Origin: UBA3222 sp002363035
Lineage (GTDB): Bacteria > Verrucomicrobiota > Verrucomicrobiia > Opitutales > UBA9783
Length of the DNA stretch: 15,241 nt
Direction: 5' to 3'
Assembly: GCA_946646575.1 (NCBI GenBank)
Contig: CAMPCR010000023.1
Coordinates: forward strand, 1 to 15,241
A program made the position numbers and the translations under genes. The stretch's first letter is position 1; each line of letters begins with the position of its first letter. This document shows positions 14,859-15,241 of this stretch, one piece after another. A model generated the notes under the pieces. That model saw only the letters and a list, made by a program, of their open reading frames with translations, did not search any database and had not been told where the DNA came from.

Positions 14859-15241
14859 TTAATTGGCAACCTTTTGGCACTGCTCCGCCTGCAGTTTATG
14901 CGGCGACAGCGCGTTTTTGCACGTTTCCAGAATTCCCTGCGCAATGGATCGCGTATCGTTGTCTTTGCAGTTTTTCAGAATGTGCTTCGATAAACTGACG
15001 GCTTGATCGTCCGCTTGCCCCATTTTGAGTGCAATCGCCAGAAAACCCTTGACCGTTTCGTTGTTCGGATCTTCTTTGAGACACGCCAGCAACATTTTAT
15101 TGGCGTCTTTCACGTTGCACATCATCAATTCTCCCATCGCCTGCGCGATTTTCGAGTTGATGTTGTGCGGTCGGGCTTCGACCAGTGCGGCGAAAATTTC
15201 CTGCGCTTCCTTGAAGTGTCCGCGTTCGATACCGACAAAGG
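14859..15241 (-). CDS. TPR-type T3SS chaperone-like protein, SctG-like (5' end outside window)
   Basis: The visible 126 residues run from the window edge to a TAA stop; the start lies beyond 15241. The sequence reads as tetratricopeptide-like helix pairs (GHFKEAQEIFAALVEARPHN; DANKMLLACLKEDPNN; ALKMGQADDQAVSLSKHIL) with a cysteine-bearing C-terminus. Small TPR proteins directly upstream of sctI are SctG (YscG, HrpB1 or CdsG types), which keep the needle subunit SctF unpolymerised together with SctE. Position before sctI-J-K-L supports SctG. A class II translocator chaperone of the SycD type is the main alternative. If it is SctG, sctF and sctE should lie just outside the window. Confidence 0.65.
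   Translation of the reverse strand, partial: FVGIERGHFKEAQEIFAALVEARPHNINSKIAQAMGELMMCNVKDANKMLLACLKEDPNNETVKGFLAIALKMGQADDQAVSLSKHILKNCKDNDTRSIAQGILETCKNALSPHKLQAEQCQKVAN

Overview
The window carries two blocks of genes, all on the minus strand, plus two small or AT-rich orphan genes. Read in the direction of transcription (right to left), it starts inside a type III secretion (T3SS) operon. Visible genes are a TPR protein cut by the window edge (SctG-like), sctI, sctJ, sctK, sctL, sctN, sctO, sctP, sctQ and sctR. They are packed with 1-8 nt overlaps or short gaps and end at an intrinsic terminator about 20 nt after sctR. The order G-I-J-K-L followed by N-O-P-Q-R matches the two Yersinia ysc half-operons joined together. 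This points to a Ysc/chlamydial-type injectisome rather than a flagellum. The secretin, SctD, SctV, the needle SctF, SctS/T/U, translocators and their chaperones are not in the window.

Downstream of the terminator there is about 280 bp without a recognisable gene. Next comes a small AT-rich gene for an 87-residue exported protein, with a textbook promoter and ribosome binding site, and then a doubtful 76-codon frame that may be a remnant. A compact housekeeping operon follows: doxX-like, tig (trigger factor), clpP, clpX and rsmE. It joins nascent-chain folding, ATP-dependent proteolysis and rRNA methylation. The left end holds a 501-residue AT-rich gene for an exported protein with two separate sets of internal repeats; I do not recognise its family.

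The organism is a Gram-negative bacterium with an injectisome. Mixed GC content, the T3SS next to tig-clpP-clpX, and the style of the trigger factor suggest the Verrucomicrobiota/Lentisphaerota/Chlamydiota (PVC) group. This is inference, not proof; no rRNA or other marker is present. The core genes are GC-rich (one counted 60-base line in clpX: 37 G/C). The two exported-protein genes are AT-rich (23 G/C in one counted line of each), so they may be recently acquired or evolving under different constraints.

The strongest unusual signal is in sctP, the needle-length ruler. It carries an in-frame tandem duplication of exactly 72 codons. The copies differ at only 12 of 216 bases, and 11 of those 12 changes alter the protein. 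This looks like a recent lengthening of the ruler.
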